NCBI GenBank assembly: GCA_019417975.1
Contig: DYCT01000062.1
Coordinates: 1-9,184, forward strand
Source of the DNA: Bacteroides sp.
GTDB taxonomy: Bacteria > Bacteroidota > Bacteroidia > Bacteroidales > Bacteroidaceae
Direction of reading: 5' to 3'
DNA: 9,184 nucleotides
Made by a program: the position numbers and the translations under genes. The stretch's first letter is position 1; each line of letters begins with the position of its first letter. Under the pieces are notes generated by a model that did no database searches, was not told where the DNA came from, and worked only from the letters and a program-made list of their open reading frames with translations. Positions 6,687 to 9,184 of the stretch are shown here, in pieces.

Positions 6687-8489
6687 ATGATTCATCATTT
6701 AGCTGTAATGGTTCATCGCCAGGCCGAAAAATATGGCGACCGAGTGGCACTCAAGTACCGGGATTATGAAACAGCACAATGGATTCCAATTACCTGGAAC
6801 CAGTTCTCACAAACCGTAAAAATTGCCTCACGTGCCTTGGCTCAATTAGAAGTAGAGGTACAGGAAAACATCGGTGTGTTCTCACAAAACAAGCCGGAAT
6901 GCTTGTACATCGATTTTGCCGCCTTTGCCAATCGCGCGGTCACTATCCCACTCTACGCCACCAGCTCTGCAGAACAAGTTCGGTATATCGTCAATGATGC
7001 CAACATACATTACCTCTTCGTAGGTGAACAGTTCCAGTACGATACAGCCATCAGCGTATTAGGCCACTGCAGCTCATTGAAACGACTGATTCTTTTTGAC
7101 AAATCAATAAAAAAAGACCCACGCGACACCAACTCCATCTTCTTCGATGAGTTCTTACAATTGGGTGCCGATGATACGTTGCAAGCAACAGTAGATGAGC
7201 GTTCTGCACAAGCCACTGCCGACGACATCGCCAACATCCTCTATACATCGGGTACTACCGGTGAACCTAAAGGTGTGATTCTTGTACACGACTGTTACAC
7301 AGAGCAGTTTAGAGCGCACGACGAACGTCTTCAACTCATCAACGACCAGGATGTTTCTATGAACTTCCTGCCGTTAACTCATATCTTCGAAAAAGCCTGG
7401 GTTTACTTCTGTATCCACAGAGGCATCCAAGTGTGCATCAACTTGCGTCCGGCCGATATCCAAACGACCATTAAAGAGGTTCATCCGTCATTGATGTGTA
7501 GTGTACCTCGCTTCTGGGAAAAGGTATACGACGGTGTACAAGAAAAGATAGCCGAAACCACCGGAGTAAAGAAACGCCTGATGCTGGATGCCATCCGAAT
7601 CGGTTCCATCCGCAACTTAGACTATATCCGTACAGGGAAAAAGCCACCTCTCAGCATTGAGCTGCGTTATAAGTTCTACGAAAAGACCATCTACAGTCTG
7701 CTTAAAAAGACCATCGGTATTGAAAACGGCAAGTTCTTCCCAACAGCCGGAGCTGCCGTACCCGATGAAGTATGGCGCTTTGTCAATTCGGTAGGCATCA
7801 ACATGTTGGTGGGTTACGGACTGACCGAAAGCACCGCAACTGTATCGTGTACACTACTATCAGGCTACACCATCGGTTCTGTAGGTAACGTAATGCCCAG
7901 ATTGGAAGTAAAAATCGGTGAAAGCAACGAAATCTTACTTCGTGGACGCACCATCGCTCGTGGATACTACCGCAAGGCCGAAGCCACAGCTGCCGCATGG
8001 GACAAAGATGGATGGTTCCATACCGGTGACGTAGGTTATATGAAAGACGGTGAATTGTACCTGACAGAACGTCTGAAAGACTTGTTCAAGACGAGCAATG
8101 GAAAGTACATCGCCCCGCAAGCCTTAGAAACCAAACTGGTTATCGACCGTTATATAGACCAAATAACCATCATTGCCGACAAACGAAAATTCGTTTCTGC
8201 ACTGATAGTACCGGTCTACAACTTGGTAGAAGACTATGCCAAGGAAAAAGGCATCACCTACTCAAGCCGTGAAGAGCTGTTGAAACATCCGAAAATCATG
8301 GCTCTATTTAAAGCGCGCATCGATACCTTGCAACAGGCTTTTGCCCACTACGAGCAAATCAAGCGATTCACGTTATTACCGCATCCATTCAGTCTGCAAA
8401 AAGGCGAATTGACCAATACACTGAAGGTTAAACGAAGTGTAGTATATCAAAACTATGCCGCTGAAATCGAAGCAATGTACAAAGATTAA
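6687..8489 (+). CDS. AMP-forming long-chain fatty-acid-CoA ligase
   Basis: A 600-residue cytoplasmic or membrane-associated enzyme of the ANL superfamily. It activates a fatty acid with ATP to an acyl-adenylate and then transfers it to CoA, feeding lipid synthesis or remodelling. Motifs in order: the phosphate loop YTSGTTGEPKG (186-196), YGLTES (377-382), GWFHTGDVGY (Asp448, binding the ribose of AMP), LKDLFKTSNGKYIAP (463-477, the hinge, preceded by Arg462) and the C-terminal ELTNTLKVKR with the likely catalytic Lys580. The length and the motif wording fit the long-chain (FadD15/ACSL-like) branch; the exact chain length used is inference. ATG 6687 (MIHHLAVMVHRQ) is preferred because Bacteroides homologues, as I recall, begin there; ATG 6627 would add 20 residues of unlikely sequence. 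aroK follows 12 bases after the stop. A fadD-type symbol is not given because several paralogues usually exist. Confidence 0.92.
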   Translation: MIHHLAVMVHRQAEKYGDRVALKYRDYETAQWIPITWNQFSQTVKIASRALAQLEVEVQENIGVFSQNKPECLYIDFAAFANRAVTIPLYATSSAEQVRYIVNDANIHYLFVGEQFQYDTAISVLGHCSSLKRLILFDKSIKKDPRDTNSIFFDEFLQLGADDTLQATVDERSAQATADDIANILYTSGTTGEPKGVILVHDCYTEQFRAHDERLQLINDQDVSMNFLPLTHIFEKAWVYFCIHRGIQVCINLRPADIQTTIKEVHPSLMCSVPRFWEKVYDGVQEKIAETTGVKKRLMLDAIRIGSIRNLDYIRTGKKPPLSIELRYKFYEKTIYSLLKKTIGIENGKFFPTAGAAVPDEVWRFVNSVGINMLVGYGLTESTATVSCTLLSGYTIGSVGNVMPRLEVKIGESNEILLRGRTIARGYYRKAEATAAAWDKDGWFHTGDVGYMKDGELYLTERLKDLFKTSNGKYIAPQALETKLVIDRYIDQITIIADKRKFVSALIVPVYNLVEDYAKEKGITYSSREELLKHPKIMALFKARIDTLQQAFAHYEQIKRFTLLPHPFSLQKGELTNTLKVKRSVVYQNYAAEIEAMYKD

Positions 8490-8501
8490 GCGTTAATACG
8501 C

Positions 8502-9044
8502 ATGACACGCATCTTTCTCGTTGGCTATATGGGTGCCGGCAAAACCACATTGGGAAAAGCTTTGGCACAAACGCTCGGACTGGAATTCATTGATTTGGAT
8601 TGGTACATCGAAGGACGTTTCCATAAAAGTGTAAACGAACTGTTTGCAGAACGAGGAGAAGAAGGGTTTCGACTATTGGAGCAACAGTTGCTACACGAAG
8701 TAGCCGAATTTGAAGATACGGTAATCAGTACAGGTGGGGGAACTCCCTGCCATTTCGACAACATGACCTTTATGCGCCAGAAGGGAGCTACCTTGTTTCT
8801 CAATGCCAGTAACGAAGCTTTGCTAAGGCGATTGAAAATAAGCCGACACAAGCGCCCTCTTCTGCGAGATAAAACTAATGGGGAGTTGCTCTCATTCATC
8901 GTTCATTCACTCGAAGAGCGACTTCCCTTTTATTCCCAAGCCGAATACACCATCGAATCAGATTGGCTGGAAAGCCATCAACAAATAGCCGATACCGTGG
9001 AAAAGACAATCCACACTTTAGGCCTGTCGGTCAACTCGCATTAA
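8502..9044 (+). CDS. aroK: Shikimate kinase
   Basis: Phosphorylates the 3-hydroxyl of shikimate with ATP, the fifth step of the chorismate pathway to aromatic amino acids and folate; cytoplasmic. The 180-residue length is normal. Seen: Walker A GYMGAGKTT (8-16), the shikimate-site Asp in DLDWYIE (Asp33), ERGEEGFR with Arg57, the STGGGTP loop (Gly78-Gly80), the ATP lid with Arg118 (SRHKRPLL) and the substrate-binding Arg140 in EERLPFY. All key residues are present, so it should be active. ATG 8502 follows the ligase stop by 12 bases and starts exactly at the conserved N-terminus, so the two genes are probably cotranscribed. The functional link between them is not obvious; the pairing may simply reflect housekeeping linkage. 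Confidence 0.96.
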   Translation: MTRIFLVGYMGAGKTTLGKALAQTLGLEFIDLDWYIEGRFHKSVNELFAERGEEGFRLLEQQLLHEVAEFEDTVISTGGGTPCHFDNMTFMRQKGATLFLNASNEALLRRLKISRHKRPLLRDKTNGELLSFIVHSLEERLPFYSQAEYTIESDWLESHQQIADTVEKTIHTLGLSVNSH

Positions 9045-9048
9045 ATAG

Positions 9049-9079
9049 CAATTTGACAAAACAACAAAATGTCAAATTG
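9049..9079. repeat. Perfect 10-bp inverted repeat just after aroK
   Basis: CAATTTGACA (9049-9058) is exactly complementary to TGTCAAATTG (9070-9079), with an A-rich 11-base spacer. It begins 5 bases after the aroK stop. As RNA it would form a hairpin, but no T-run follows on either strand, so an intrinsic terminator is only moderately likely. As DNA it resembles an operator for a dimeric regulator of the next gene, which lies beyond the window. Confidence 0.6.
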
Positions 9080-9100
9080 GACAATAATGTATATTTATGC

Positions 9101-9158
9101 AGCGCGAGAATCGCATATTTGCGCACAAAATGACTCTCGCTCGTAAATTCGCGAATTT
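9101..9158. repeat. Cluster of small palindromes near the window end
   Basis: GCGAGA (9104-9109) pairs with TCTCGC (9135-9140) and encloses CGCA (9112-9115) with TGCG (9120-9123). A perfect 14-base palindrome, AAATTCGCGAATTT, follows at 9145-9158. No open frame crosses this stretch. It is probably the leader or control region of a downstream gene outside the window. Confidence 0.45.
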
Positions 9159-9184
9159 CATTTTCGGAATTCATTGTGTTACAA

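Noticed and set aside
6779..6997. Second + strand open frame inside the acyl-CoA ligase gene.
   Set aside because: It overlaps well-conserved ligase coding sequence in another frame and has no family features.
8490..8501. GCGT-TAAT-ACGC hairpin filling the gap before the aroK start codon.
   Set aside because: The stem is only 4 bp, so chance is likely, although its position just before ATG is neat.

Overview
The window looks like a chromosomal segment of a Bacteroidales bacterium (Bacteroides, Phocaeicola or a close relative). The evidence is the dUTPase and acyl-CoA ligase sequences, which read like those I remember from Bacteroides; the TPR lipoprotein, DUF4292 lipoprotein and EnvC-type order; a perfect TAnnTTTG promoter box of the kind used by the Bacteroidetes primary sigma factor; and weak or absent Shine-Dalgarno sequences. 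All genes read on the + strand. The minus-strand open frames are shadows. No mobile element, CRISPR array, tRNA or rRNA was seen.

Region 1 (about 1-2050): a gene for an exported protein made of about six divergent repeats of 80-100 residues with a Bacteroidales-type C-terminal tail. Its reading frame is broken by a one-base shift near 240; skipping one T there restores the first repeat. It ends in a hairpin and then a strong intrinsic terminator.

Region 2 (about 2110-6491): a very compact operon of four genes. These are dut (dUTPase), a lipoprotein with about 13 TPR units, a DUF4292 lipoprotein (LolA/LolB-like family) and an EnvC-like murein hydrolase activator whose LytM domain has lost most catalytic residues. 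The last three overlap or nearly touch, which suggests translational coupling and a shared role at the cell envelope. dut is a nucleotide-pool enzyme that rides at the front.

Region 3 (about 6492-9044): a new transcription unit starting from a good promoter at 6563-6570. Its leader of about 110 nt can fold into a three-way junction or, alternatively, a competing 8-bp helix. It encodes an AMP-forming long-chain acyl-CoA ligase and, 12 bases on, shikimate kinase (aroK).

Region 4 (9045-9184): a gene-free stretch unusually rich in inverted repeats, probably the control region between aroK and the next gene outside the window.

Most genes here are ordinary housekeeping genes. The points most worth checking are the foldable leader before the acyl-CoA ligase, the frameshift in the first gene, the inactive LytM domain within the lipoprotein operon, and the palindrome cluster at the end.
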